Shown piece by piece: positions 56,850 to 64,000 of a stretch of 64,000 nt of DNA. The position numbers and the translations under genes were made by a program. The stretch lies in the NCBI GenBank assembly GCA_902779535.1, contig CACZBX010000006.1:1-64000 (forward strand). The letters are read 5' to 3'. A model generated the notes under the pieces. It had not been told where the DNA came from. It ran no database searches and was given only the letters and a program-made list of their open reading frames with translations. Each line of letters opens with the position of its first letter. Position 1 is the stretch's first letter. The stretch comes from an uncultured Bacteroidales bacterium (GTDB lineage Bacteria > Bacteroidota > Bacteroidia > Bacteroidales > Bacteroidaceae).

Positions 56850-57065
56850 AATTATTATTTTTAAGTTTGTTTCTATTTTTTAGACGCTAAAAGTACAAAA
56901 ATGGTACAGGGTTTTAGCCACATTTTTTCAAAACAAAGTCAAATTCATGAGAAGAAAGCGAACAAATGATAATGCTTTTCAGCAGCAATTCTGTTTTTCT
57001 TGGAAAAAAACATCTAAAAAGAAACATTTTTTTCGCAAAATGATATAAGAAATAAAAAAATAACT

Positions 57066-57073
57066 TATATTTG
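57066..57073 (+). promoter_or_regulatory. -7 box of the Lrp-family gene
   Basis: TATATTTG, perfect TAnnTTTG, 20 bp before the ATG at 57093. No -33 TTTG is at the usual distance in this AT-rich leader. Confidence 0.55.
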
Positions 57074-57092
57074 CTTACAAAATGAAAAATAC

Positions 57093-57581
57093 ATGAATAT
57101 GGAGAAAATAGACAATCTAGACCGAAAAATTCTAGAAATCATTACGTTAAATGCCCGCATACCTTTTAAGGATGTGGCAGCAGAGTGTGGAGTTTCACGT
57201 GCAGCAATTCATCAACGCGTACAACGATTGATTGACTTAGGTGTAATTACTGGTTCAGGCTATACCGTGAACCCTAAAACCTTAGGCTACCGTACTTGTA
57301 CGTATGTCGGCGTGAAATTGGAAAGAGGTTCAATGTATAGAGCCGCCGTTAAGGAGTTAATGAAGATTCCTGAAATTGTGGAATGTCATTTCACAACAGG
57401 ACCGTACACCATGTTGACCAAGCTCTACTCACGCGACAATGAGCATTTAATGGATTTGTTGAACTCAAAGATTCAAGAAATCCCAGGCGTAACGGCAACA
57501 GAAACCTTAATTTCGTTGGAACAAAGTATCAAACGCGAAATCCCCATTACCTATATAGAAGAGAATGGAGATGATAAGTGA
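57093..57581 (+). CDS. Lrp/AsnC-family transcriptional regulator
   Basis: 162 residues. The N-terminal helix-turn-helix is DNLDRKILEIITLNARIPFKDVAAECGVSRAAIHQRVQRL, and the C-terminal half is an AsnC ligand-binding (RAM) domain (VGVKLERGSM, ECHFTTGPYTMLTKLYSRDN). It binds DNA as an octamer or dimer and often responds to amino acids. Its stop overlaps the DUF4491 start by 17 bp. Targets are unknown. Confidence 0.92.
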   Translation: MNMEKIDNLDRKILEIITLNARIPFKDVAAECGVSRAAIHQRVQRLIDLGVITGSGYTVNPKTLGYRTCTYVGVKLERGSMYRAAVKELMKIPEIVECHFTTGPYTMLTKLYSRDNEHLMDLLNSKIQEIPGVTATETLISLEQSIKREIPITYIEENGDDK

Positions 57582-57879
57582 TTGGCAGTTTGACGGACTA
57601 ATCATCGGCCTCTGCACCTTTTTGATTATTGGCTTTTTCCATCCGATCGTTATAAAAGCTGAATATTACTGGGGAGTTAAGTGCTGGTGGTTTTTCCTTT
57701 TCCTTGGTTTGATTGGAACGCTAGGTAGTATATTTGTAAACAATATCATGATATCCTCCCTGTTAGGAGTCTTCTCCTTCTCCAGTTTTTGGGGAATACA
57801 CGAGATCTTCCAGCAACGAGAACGCGTTCGAAAAGGTTGGTTCCCGATGAATCCTAAACGTAAGAAAGACTACGAATAG
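57565..57879 (+). CDS. DUF4491 family membrane protein
   Basis: 104 residues (102 from the ATG at 57571). Three hydrophobic segments are visible (GLIIGLCTFLIIGFFHPIVI, WWFFLFLGLIGTLGSIFV, SSLLGVFSFSSFWGIHE), and the conserved EYYWGVKCWWFF and FWGIHEIFQQRERVRKGWFPMNP match DUF4491 of Bacteroidetes. Function unknown. It overlaps the Lrp gene, so the two are translated together. Confidence 0.85.
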   Translation: MEMISDWQFDGLIIGLCTFLIIGFFHPIVIKAEYYWGVKCWWFFLFLGLIGTLGSIFVNNIMISSLLGVFSFSSFWGIHEIFQQRERVRKGWFPMNPKRKKDYE

Positions 57880-57894
57880 TTGATATATATATAG

Positions 57895-57933
57895 AAAGCG
57901 GATGCCATTCATTATGGCATCCGCTTTTATTTT
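57895..57933. terminator. Bidirectional terminator between DUF4491 and the M64 peptidase genes
   Basis: Perfect 14-bp stem AAAGCGGATGCCAT (57895-57908), loop TCATT, ATGGCATCCGCTTT (57914-57927), then TATTTTG. Both flanking genes converge on it. Confidence 0.88.
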
Positions 57934-57944
57934 GTTTATTCTTC

Positions 57945-59294
57945 TTATTTCGTAAAGAGATCTATCGTATTCTGTATCTCTTTTGAACATACTGGACAAT
58001 ACACATCAATCCGATGGAACCAGTTCATCATACAGTTCGGCCAAGGGCGATAAACACCTTTTTGCAGATAGCCTCCTCCTTCATAAACGCCAAGTTTCCA
58101 AGGTTTCTTTGGATCAAAGTCGGCAGCCTTCGGATTTTGTGGATTGAGTTCCCAAGGGGTTTCCTTCACGGGTGTCGGTACAGGGTCATTACCCAGAAGT
58201 TCCTTCCACGACTTCGACTCAAGGTTCGCAAGAGTCGTAAGATTCGGTTCCCATGGCTCCACTCCTTTTTGATAAAGGCCGTCTGTTTCCGAGCCACCTA
58301 CATACTCATCAGCCAATCCAACAAACAAGTGTCCGAACTCATGGCTATAAGTTTTGCGAGTAGAAGGACCAGGAATATCGGATGCACTTAGTCCATAGAA
58401 ATTGTAGATGCCACCACCACCATATTTTTGAGAGTTGGTAAGGATATAAATAATCTCATATGGGACATTTGCAGCAACATCAAGGATAGACTGATAGTCT
58501 TCAATCATCTGATAGCGCTCTGAGTCGAACGTATAATAGTGCGCATTAAGAGCTGTATTCCTCCAAAGATGTTCTCCAGGGATGGAAATGCCCGATTCCT
58601 TACTTGGAGCCCATACGGCACGAATATTGAAACGTTGCTGATTTGAAGTGTAAGGTTCATAGCTGAAGAAGTCTTCCTTGAATTCCTTACATGCACTGAT
58701 AAACTTATCTTTTTCTGCTTCCGTAAAACCTTCCGATATAAGCACAATATCTACACGTCTGTTGGGATTTCCTGTATAATGAATATCCATGGTTGTGAGG
58801 GAAGGATTCGACTTTCTAATGAAATAACTGTCGACATCGATATCATACGAGAATTTTTTCGTGAACTTACCCGTCGCATTGTTTCGTGAGTAGAACTCGA
58901 TGGTCACATCATTCTTTGGATACGGGAAAGTTACACCTTCAGGCATCGCCTTACTCGTTACCTTTGCTTCCGGCGTAGCCTGCCACTCATTAAAGAGCGT
59001 GCTGTATCCACGTGAGTAAATTACTTTGCCGCTGACTTTGTCAAGTACTTTAAACAACTGATTACCCATCTCCCGCGAGTCAACAAGATAGTTTTTGTTA
59101 CCAGCCCAATAAGGTTCTTCGATAATCTCGTCAAGATAGTAGTTCTCTGTATTTGCATCACCAGCATGATAGAAGTCGAAACGCATGGTTTTCTCCATGA
59201 AATAGTCTTCAAACTTCACCTGTGCATTGACTTGCACTGTAAATAAGGCAGCGAATAGCCCTGCCACAAACACTTTGTTTCTCATAACACTCAT
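57945..59294 (-). CDS. M64-family (IgA-peptidase-like) metallopeptidase
   Basis: 449 residues (or 446 from MRNK). A signal peptide precedes the mature protein (FAALFTVQVNAQ). After a beta-rich N-terminal domain, the catalytic part contains VDIVLISEGFTEAEKDKF, the M64 opening, and the zinc motif YSHEFGHLFVGLADEY (HExxH plus Asp-Glu). The C-terminal part ends with CMMNWFHRIDVYCPVC, also typical. It is a secreted zinc protease. It starts 10 bp after buk, so the ptb-buk transcript may include it. Confidence 0.9.
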   Translation of the reverse strand: MSVMRNKVFVAGLFAALFTVQVNAQVKFEDYFMEKTMRFDFYHAGDANTENYYLDEIIEEPYWAGNKNYLVDSREMGNQLFKVLDKVSGKVIYSRGYSTLFNEWQATPEAKVTSKAMPEGVTFPYPKNDVTIEFYSRNNATGKFTKKFSYDIDVDSYFIRKSNPSLTTMDIHYTGNPNRRVDIVLISEGFTEAEKDKFISACKEFKEDFFSYEPYTSNQQRFNIRAVWAPSKESGISIPGEHLWRNTALNAHYYTFDSERYQMIEDYQSILDVAANVPYEIIYILTNSQKYGGGGIYNFYGLSASDIPGPSTRKTYSHEFGHLFVGLADEYVGGSETDGLYQKGVEPWEPNLTTLANLESKSWKELLGNDPVPTPVKETPWELNPQNPKAADFDPKKPWKLGVYEGGGYLQKGVYRPWPNCMMNWFHRIDVYCPVCSKEIQNTIDLFTK

Positions 59295-59304
59295 ATTTTA
59301 TTCA

Positions 59305-60372
59305 TCATTCTTTTGGATTGTATTCTTGTAATGGAAGCGTTCCTTTCAATGCGCCCAGTGCGTTATATGCCAAAGAACCCATCTCATCCTCACCCGGCAC
59401 TACCACGATGGGGGCCAGGTAATCGATACGCTTCTTCAATTCGTCCACACAATAGCGACCATGTGCGATGCCACCGGTAAGGATGATTGCATCCACTTTA
59501 CCATACAGGGTGACGAACATCGCTCCGATTTGTTTAGCAACCGTATAAATCATAGCATCCAAAACCGATTTGAAAGGTTCTTCGCCTCGGCTCGCTAAAT
59601 CGGCAATCGTCGGTACATCATTTGTTCCAAGGTGTGCAATCAGTCCTCCCTTGCCGTTTAGCATCTTCTTGATTTGCTCAAGGGTATATTTCCCACTAAA
59701 GCAAAGTTCTGCCAACTGTGCAGCCGGCATCGTACCGGCTCTCTCTGGAGAGAACGGCCCTTCACCATTCAACGCATTGTTCACATCAATCACCTTCCCA
59801 AAATGGTGAGCGCTCACCGAAATACCTCCGCCCAGATGTGCTACGATGAGGTTCATCTCTTCATATTTCTTTCCCTGCGAGGCAGCATATTTACGCGAAA
59901 TAGCTTTACTGTTTAACGCATGGAACAAAGAGACGCGACGAATAGAAGGCAATCCTGTGAGTCGTGCCACCGGCTGCAATTCATCCACCACCTCTGGGTC
60001 GGCAATATAAGCCGGGCAACCACACATCTTTGCCAAATCATCGGCTATCAAGGCTCCTACATTGCATACATGCTCCAACCAAGCATGAACCAAATCATAT
60101 TTAATCTTCTCGGTTATCACATAGACACCACTCTGAGTGGGTTTCAACAATCCGCCACGGGCAATAACTGCGTCGAACTGAATAGGGATATCTGATTCTC
60201 TTAACTTCTGTAATATAAATTCTTTACGGTATTCATATTGGTCGATCACTCGTTTAAACTGGTCTAATTCCTTCGCAGGATGATGTGCACCAGCCGCCCA
60301 GATAGGCTTTTCATCTTCATATAAGGCTATTTTCGTTGAGGTCGAACCGGGATTAATAACAAATATCTTCAT
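59305..60372 (-). CDS. buk: Butyrate kinase
   Basis: 355 residues, acetate/butyrate kinase (ASKHA) fold. The N-terminal phosphate loop VINPGSTSTKIALYEDE, ARGGLLKPTQSGVY, IVAHLGGGISVSAHHFG and ILTGGIAHGRYCVDEL fit Buk rather than acetate kinase, as does the size. It moves phosphate from butyryl phosphate (or a branched analogue) to ADP. It lies 11 bp downstream of ptb. Confidence 0.93.
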   Translation of the reverse strand: MKIFVINPGSTSTKIALYEDEKPIWAAGAHHPAKELDQFKRVIDQYEYRKEFILQKLRESDIPIQFDAVIARGGLLKPTQSGVYVITEKIKYDLVHAWLEHVCNVGALIADDLAKMCGCPAYIADPEVVDELQPVARLTGLPSIRRVSLFHALNSKAISRKYAASQGKKYEEMNLIVAHLGGGISVSAHHFGKVIDVNNALNGEGPFSPERAGTMPAAQLAELCFSGKYTLEQIKKMLNGKGGLIAHLGTNDVPTIADLASRGEEPFKSVLDAMIYTVAKQIGAMFVTLYGKVDAIILTGGIAHGRYCVDELKKRIDYLAPIVVVPGEDEMGSLAYNALGALKGTLPLQEYNPKE

Positions 60373-60383
60373 AAACTAAGGTA

Positions 60384-61292
60384 TTAACTAACTTTACATG
60401 CTAGGGCTAAACTGTAATACTTCGAAAGTCCTGTATCTGCACGCGATGTAATAATTACAGGAACAGTTGTACCGCACAGGATTCCTGCATTCACCGACTT
60501 ACCAAACAGGGACATTGTCTTGTAAAACGTGTTTCCCGACTCAATATTTGGGAAAATCACCACATCGGCCTGCCCGGCAATCGGGGTATCGATTCCTTTA
60601 TCTTTGCAACTTTCCAAATCACAAGCCGACTTCACATCCATCGGTCCGTCCAGTATCACATCACCGTAAGCACCTTCGGCAGCACGTTTTTTCAATTCTT
60701 CATAATCTAATGTGTGTTGGAACTTCGGATTTACCTTCTCCGTAAAATGGATCAAGGCCACACGTGGTTTCATGATGCCTAATTTCCGACAGATCTCTAC
60801 ATCATATCGCACCATTGCATCGAATTGATCAAGCGTAGGATGAGGGATAACTGCTACATCCGAGAAGAACAATAATTTATGATAGAATGGGGTCTCCGCA
60901 ACAGTCAGATGGCTCATGACTCTTCCCTTCGGCAACAAACCATATTCTTTGTTCAGCACGGCACGCAGTATCACATCCGTACTGACCAGACCTTTCATCA
61001 ATACATCTCCTTTCCCCTCATGAATCAACGAAACACCTTTTGCAGAAGCTTCTTCAGGACTTTCCACCTCAATGATTTCAACATGGCCAGGAGCAATCCG
61101 GCACATATTCTCGGCACGCTCCAAGAATTTTGTTTCTACCACTAGGATGAAATCAGCTAATTCTTCCTTTAAGCAACGCTCAACAACATATTGGGAATGT
61201 TCATCGCTTGGACAAACCAAGACAACTCTTTTTCGTTCGTTGGCTGTTTTTAAGACATCAACCAATTGTTTGTAACTTCTTATCGATTCCAT
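60384..61292 (-). CDS. ptb: Phosphate butyryltransferase
   Basis: 302 residues, phosphate acyltransferase fold: VSTDVILRAVLNKEYGLLPKGRVMSHLT, FFSDVAVIPHPTLDQ and AGQADVVIFPNIESGNTFYK are typical Ptb motifs. It makes butyryl phosphate from butyryl-CoA. With buk it can make butyrate or branched-chain acids with ATP gain, or run in reverse to activate acids. It is divergent from the peptidase fusion gene at 61374. Confidence 0.92.
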   Translation of the reverse strand: MESIRSYKQLVDVLKTANERKRVVLVCPSDEHSQYVVERCLKEELADFILVVETKFLERAENMCRIAPGHVEIIEVESPEEASAKGVSLIHEGKGDVLMKGLVSTDVILRAVLNKEYGLLPKGRVMSHLTVAETPFYHKLLFFSDVAVIPHPTLDQFDAMVRYDVEICRKLGIMKPRVALIHFTEKVNPKFQHTLDYEELKKRAAEGAYGDVILDGPMDVKSACDLESCKDKGIDTPIAGQADVVIFPNIESGNTFYKTMSLFGKSVNAGILCGTTVPVIITSRADTGLSKYYSLALACKVS

Positions 61293-61339
61293 GGCATTAG
61301 ATTTTCAACAAAGATGCAAATAAAATCTGAAATTATCTA

Positions 61340-61347
61340 TATCTTTG
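61340..61347 (+). promoter_or_regulatory. -7 box of the C26-M19 fusion gene
   Basis: TATCTTTG lies 26 bp before the ATG. Upstream TTTTC near 61312 is a poor -33 candidate. Confidence 0.55.
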
Positions 61348-61373
61348 CTAAGTTTAAGTGAATAATTTAACTT

Positions 61374-63140
61374 ATGGAAACAGTTCGACATTTTGACATT
61401 TCGGCTATCTATGATGAGCTGCACAATCATTTCCCAACATACAAGAACAAACCAGTCATCGGTTTGACAGGAAATTATCACGACAATGAATGTGCACTTG
61501 CCGAAGGGTATTATCTTTCCATTTTAAAAGCAGGAGGTATCCCTCTTATTCTTCCACCAGTAGATGATACTGACACTTTGCTGAATACGTTGGATACGAT
61601 AGACGGACTTTTGCTTACAGGAGGGTCGGACATCAACCCTCTTTTCCTACACGAAGAACCAGTAAAAGAATTACACAGCATCAATCCTCATAGAGACCAA
61701 CAAGAATTACTTTTAACCCGCCTTGCCGCCGACCGCCAAATACCCATCTTAGGCATCTGTCGCGGTATGCAAGTCATGAATTTTGCTTTAGACGGAACAC
61801 TATATCAAGACATCCACTCACAACGCAAGGAAGCGTGCATCAAACATAGTCAGGACTTAGAACGCCCCTACCCATCGCATACGGTACATATCCAGAAAGA
61901 CAGTCTGTTGTACAACCTGATGGGAACGGAAACTCTTCCGGTCAACTCCTTCCACCACCAAGCGGTCAAAGATGTTGCTCCCGGTTTCAGAGCAACAGCC
62001 ATTGCACCCGACGGTATCATCGAGGCGATGGAATCGACGGAATGTAAGGCTATGATGGGCGTACAATGGCACCCCGAGTGTTTCATTCTCAACGGCAATC
62101 GATGCATGATGCCTATCTTCAACTGGCTCATCCAAGAAGCTTCTTTCTACAAAGAAGCAAAACGAGTACACAATCGTATCATTACCTTGGACTCACACTG
62201 TGACACTCCGATGTTCTTTGACCAGAACATCCAGTTCCATACGCGCGACAAACGGATTCTTGTCGACTTACACAAGATGACGGAGGGCAAACAAGACGCT
62301 GTCATCATGGTGGCTTACCTGAAACAACTGGAGCGCGACGATGCCTCGCTGTTGGAAGCAACGGCAAAGGCAAACCGAATCCTTACTGAAATCGAAGAGA
62401 TGGCAGCAAAGAATAAGGACTACGTTGAAATTGCATACACTCCCGAAGATATTCTGCGACTAAAGATGGCCGGAAAGAAAGCCATTATGCTAGGCATCGA
62501 GAATGGCTATGCCGTCGGCAAGGATATTCGGAATGTGGAACGTTTTCGTAAACGGGGTGTCGTTTACATGACATTGTGCCACAATGGGAATAACGATATT
62601 TGCGGTTCAGCAAAGGATAATCCTGAAGACCTCGGCGTATCTGCTTTCGGAGAATCGGTCATTCATGAGATGAACCGTGTCGGAATGATGGTGGATATCT
62701 CGCATACCGGCCGACATACTTTCTACGATGCGCTCGAGATCAGTCGTAAACCCATCGTTGCCTCGCATTCATCAGTGAGAGACCTCTGTAATCACCCACG
62801 TAACCTGGATGATGAACAGATGCGTGCCTTGGCTCGTAAGGGAGGCGTAGCACAAGTAACCTTGTATAATGGGTTCTTACGGGCAGATGGTCAGGCAACA
62901 ATCATGGATGCCGTTCATCACCTCAACCACATGATTAGCGTGATGGGTATCGAACATGTGGGCATTGGGACTGATTTCGATGGAGATGGTGGAATCACAG
63001 GATGTGCCTGCTCTTCCGAGCTCATCAACTTCACTAAGAAACTACTGAAAGAACGATTCACGGAAGATGACCTTCGACTGATCTGGGGTGGAAACTTCTT
63101 GCGTGTCATGAAGGAAGTACAAGATGTAAAACCAATTTAA
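61374..63140 (+). CDS. Fusion of a class I glutamine-amidotransferase-like hydrolase (C26) and a membrane dipeptidase (M19)
   Basis: 588 residues. Residues about 23-255 are PuuD/gamma-glutamyl hydrolase-like: GLTGNYHDNE, LLTGGSDINPLF, the nucleophile elbow ILGICRGMQVMNF and the His/Glu pair in GVQWHPEC. Residues about 270-588 are a renal-dipeptidase-like M19 enzyme: TLDSHCDTPMFF (zinc histidines), YMTLCHNGNN, VDISHTGRHTFYDAL, PIVASHSSVRDLCNHPRN and HVGIGTDFDGDGG. Both active sites look intact. A protein that cleaves gamma-glutamyl bonds and then the remaining dipeptide is the simplest reading (inference). No signal peptide is visible, so the location is probably cytoplasmic. The M28 lipoprotein gene follows 10 bp downstream. 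Confidence 0.88.
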   Translation: METVRHFDISAIYDELHNHFPTYKNKPVIGLTGNYHDNECALAEGYYLSILKAGGIPLILPPVDDTDTLLNTLDTIDGLLLTGGSDINPLFLHEEPVKELHSINPHRDQQELLLTRLAADRQIPILGICRGMQVMNFALDGTLYQDIHSQRKEACIKHSQDLERPYPSHTVHIQKDSLLYNLMGTETLPVNSFHHQAVKDVAPGFRATAIAPDGIIEAMESTECKAMMGVQWHPECFILNGNRCMMPIFNWLIQEASFYKEAKRVHNRIITLDSHCDTPMFFDQNIQFHTRDKRILVDLHKMTEGKQDAVIMVAYLKQLERDDASLLEATAKANRILTEIEEMAAKNKDYVEIAYTPEDILRLKMAGKKAIMLGIENGYAVGKDIRNVERFRKRGVVYMTLCHNGNNDICGSAKDNPEDLGVSAFGESVIHEMNRVGMMVDISHTGRHTFYDALEISRKPIVASHSSVRDLCNHPRNLDDEQMRALARKGGVAQVTLYNGFLRADGQATIMDAVHHLNHMISVMGIEHVGIGTDFDGDGGITGCACSSELINFTKKLLKERFTEDDLRLIWGGNFLRVMKEVQDVKPI

Positions 63141-63150
63141 TCATATCATC

Positions 63151-64000
63151 ATGAGAATATTAAAACTTTTTAGTTTGTCGATTATCGTATTGCCGCTCGT
63201 CGCCGTACTCTCGTGTGGCAACAGCAATAAGGTGCAAAGCACCGAGACGGCAGACAAAGAGGTTATACCTGTTCCCGTGTTCAACGCCGACAGTGCCTAT
63301 GCGTATGTGAAGGCTCAAACCGACTTTGGTCCTCGTGTACCAAACACAAAAGCACACGTCGACTGTGGGAACTACCTAACTCAACAACTGGAACGATTCG
63401 GAGCAAAAATCTACCTGCAGGAAGCCGATGTGGCTTCATGGGATGGAAAGGTGCTGAAAATTAAAAATATCATCGGAGCCTACAAGCCGGAAAGTAAAAA
63501 ACGTCTGCTGCTATGTGCACACTGGGACAGCCGGCCATACGCCGATAACGATATGGATTCAAAGAACTTCACCTCACCCATCATCGGGGCAAACGATGGA
63601 GCCAGCGGCGTCGGCATTTTACTCGAGATTGCCCGCCAGATCCAGAAGGAACAGCCCACAATGGGCATCGACATCATCTTTTTTGACGCCGAGGACTATG
63701 GCGTACCGCAGTTCCATGATGGCAATGCTCCCGACAATACTTGGTGCTTAGGCTCTCAACTATGGGGCAGAAGACCACATGTTGCCAATTACAACGCACG
63801 TTATGGAATCTTGCTGGACATGGTCGGTGGGAAGAATGCAACTTTCTACTATGAAGGATTCTCTAAGGAAAGAGCCTCATCCTATATGAAGAAAATATGG
63901 AAAGAGGCGGCCGAAGCAGGGTTCAGCAAATACTTCGTTAGAAGAGATGGTGGATACGTCACCGACGACCACATGTACATTTACGAATATGCACGAATAC
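63151..64000 (+). CDS. M28-family peptidase / glutaminyl-peptide cyclotransferase-like lipoprotein, 3' end outside the window
   Basis: About 283 residues are visible and the frame is open at the window end. The lipoprotein signal ends in AVLSCGNSN. The body starts FNADSAYAYVKAQTDFGPRVPNT, the opening seen in Bacteroidetes glutaminyl cyclases of the M28 fold. Metal ligands appear in CAHWDSRP, GANDGASGVG and FFDAEDYG, and NTWCLGSQLWG has the tryptophan region of that group. It would form N-terminal pyroglutamate on periplasmic proteins or act as an aminopeptidase. The start at 63151 gives a good signal; it is 10 bp behind the C26-M19 gene. Confidence 0.85.
   Translation, partial: MRILKLFSLSIIVLPLVAVLSCGNSNKVQSTETADKEVIPVPVFNADSAYAYVKAQTDFGPRVPNTKAHVDCGNYLTQQLERFGAKIYLQEADVASWDGKVLKIKNIIGAYKPESKKRLLLCAHWDSRPYADNDMDSKNFTSPIIGANDGASGVGILLEIARQIQKEQPTMGIDIIFFDAEDYGVPQFHDGNAPDNTWCLGSQLWGRRPHVANYNARYGILLDMVGGKNATFYYEGFSKERASSYMKKIWKEAAEAGFSKYFVRRDGGYVTDDHMYIYEYARI

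Overview
The window looks like a chromosomal stretch of a Bacteroidales bacterium. The signs are promoters of the Bacteroidetes type (a -7 box TAnnTTTG, sometimes with a -33 TTTG/TTTC), a carboxypeptidase-regulatory-domain TonB receptor, BspA-like leucine-rich repeat lipoproteins, DUF4491, DUF6249 and DUF3108 proteins, a GH127 enzyme, an L-fucose operon and a ptb-buk pair. A Parabacteroides-like genus is my best guess, but no marker gene here proves it.

Layout. 1-1.7 kb: the tail of a leucine-rich repeat (LRR) protein, a secreted endonuclease/exonuclease/phosphatase protein and a small membrane protein. 1.8-12.6 kb: a same-strand housekeeping run, rimP-nusA-infB, then cvpA-sufB-sufC-sufD-sufS-rnhB (translation factors, Fe-S cluster assembly, RNase HII). 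A terminator-like hairpin sits in the rimP leader and another structured hairpin lies between infB and cvpA. 12.6-15.0 kb: a fimbrillin-like/LRR lipoprotein gene broken by one in-frame TAA. 15.3-18.4 kb: fucI-fucP. 19.0-24.0 kb: gpmI, a DUF3109 protein, a PagL-like protein and a Tat-exported TIM-barrel protein. 24.7-29.1 kb: a copper ATPase with a fused C-terminal metal-binding domain, then a GH127 enzyme. 29.1-35.2 kb: a TonB receptor, tRNA-Arg(CCU), a CE1-like esterase and a DUF5009-type membrane protein. 35.2-39.4 kb: a GH3-fold/Ig-like/DUF3108 operon. 39.6-42.5 kb: phosphofructokinase and a CocE-like hydrolase. 43.1-50.2 kb: topA-aroK-speA-argB-M48 protease-LPS kinase, all tightly packed on the minus strand. 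50.3-55.4 kb: NUDIX-TPR-outer-membrane barrel. 55.5-57.9 kb: an ECF sigma operon between two small membrane proteins, then an Lrp regulator with DUF4491. 57.9-61.3 kb: ptb-buk-M64 peptidase. 61.4-64 kb: an unusual C26-M19 peptidase fusion and the start of an M28/glutaminyl-cyclase lipoprotein.

The most striking content is intergenic. Five gaps (about 15.05-15.23, 18.6-18.8, 21.26-21.6, 24.1-24.56 and 42.5-42.9 kb) carry a modular family of palindromes. Four of them hold a roughly 100-bp element of four hairpins whose centres keep the same spacing (about 30, 17 and 30 bp) while stem sequences change with pairing kept. Next to these elements lie arrays with a period near 21-22 bp. The clearest, at 21260-21490, has eleven 14-bp palindromes drifting stepwise from GTAC-type to GATC-type to GGCC-type cores. 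I see no protein-coding explanation, and this is the best candidate for something undescribed.
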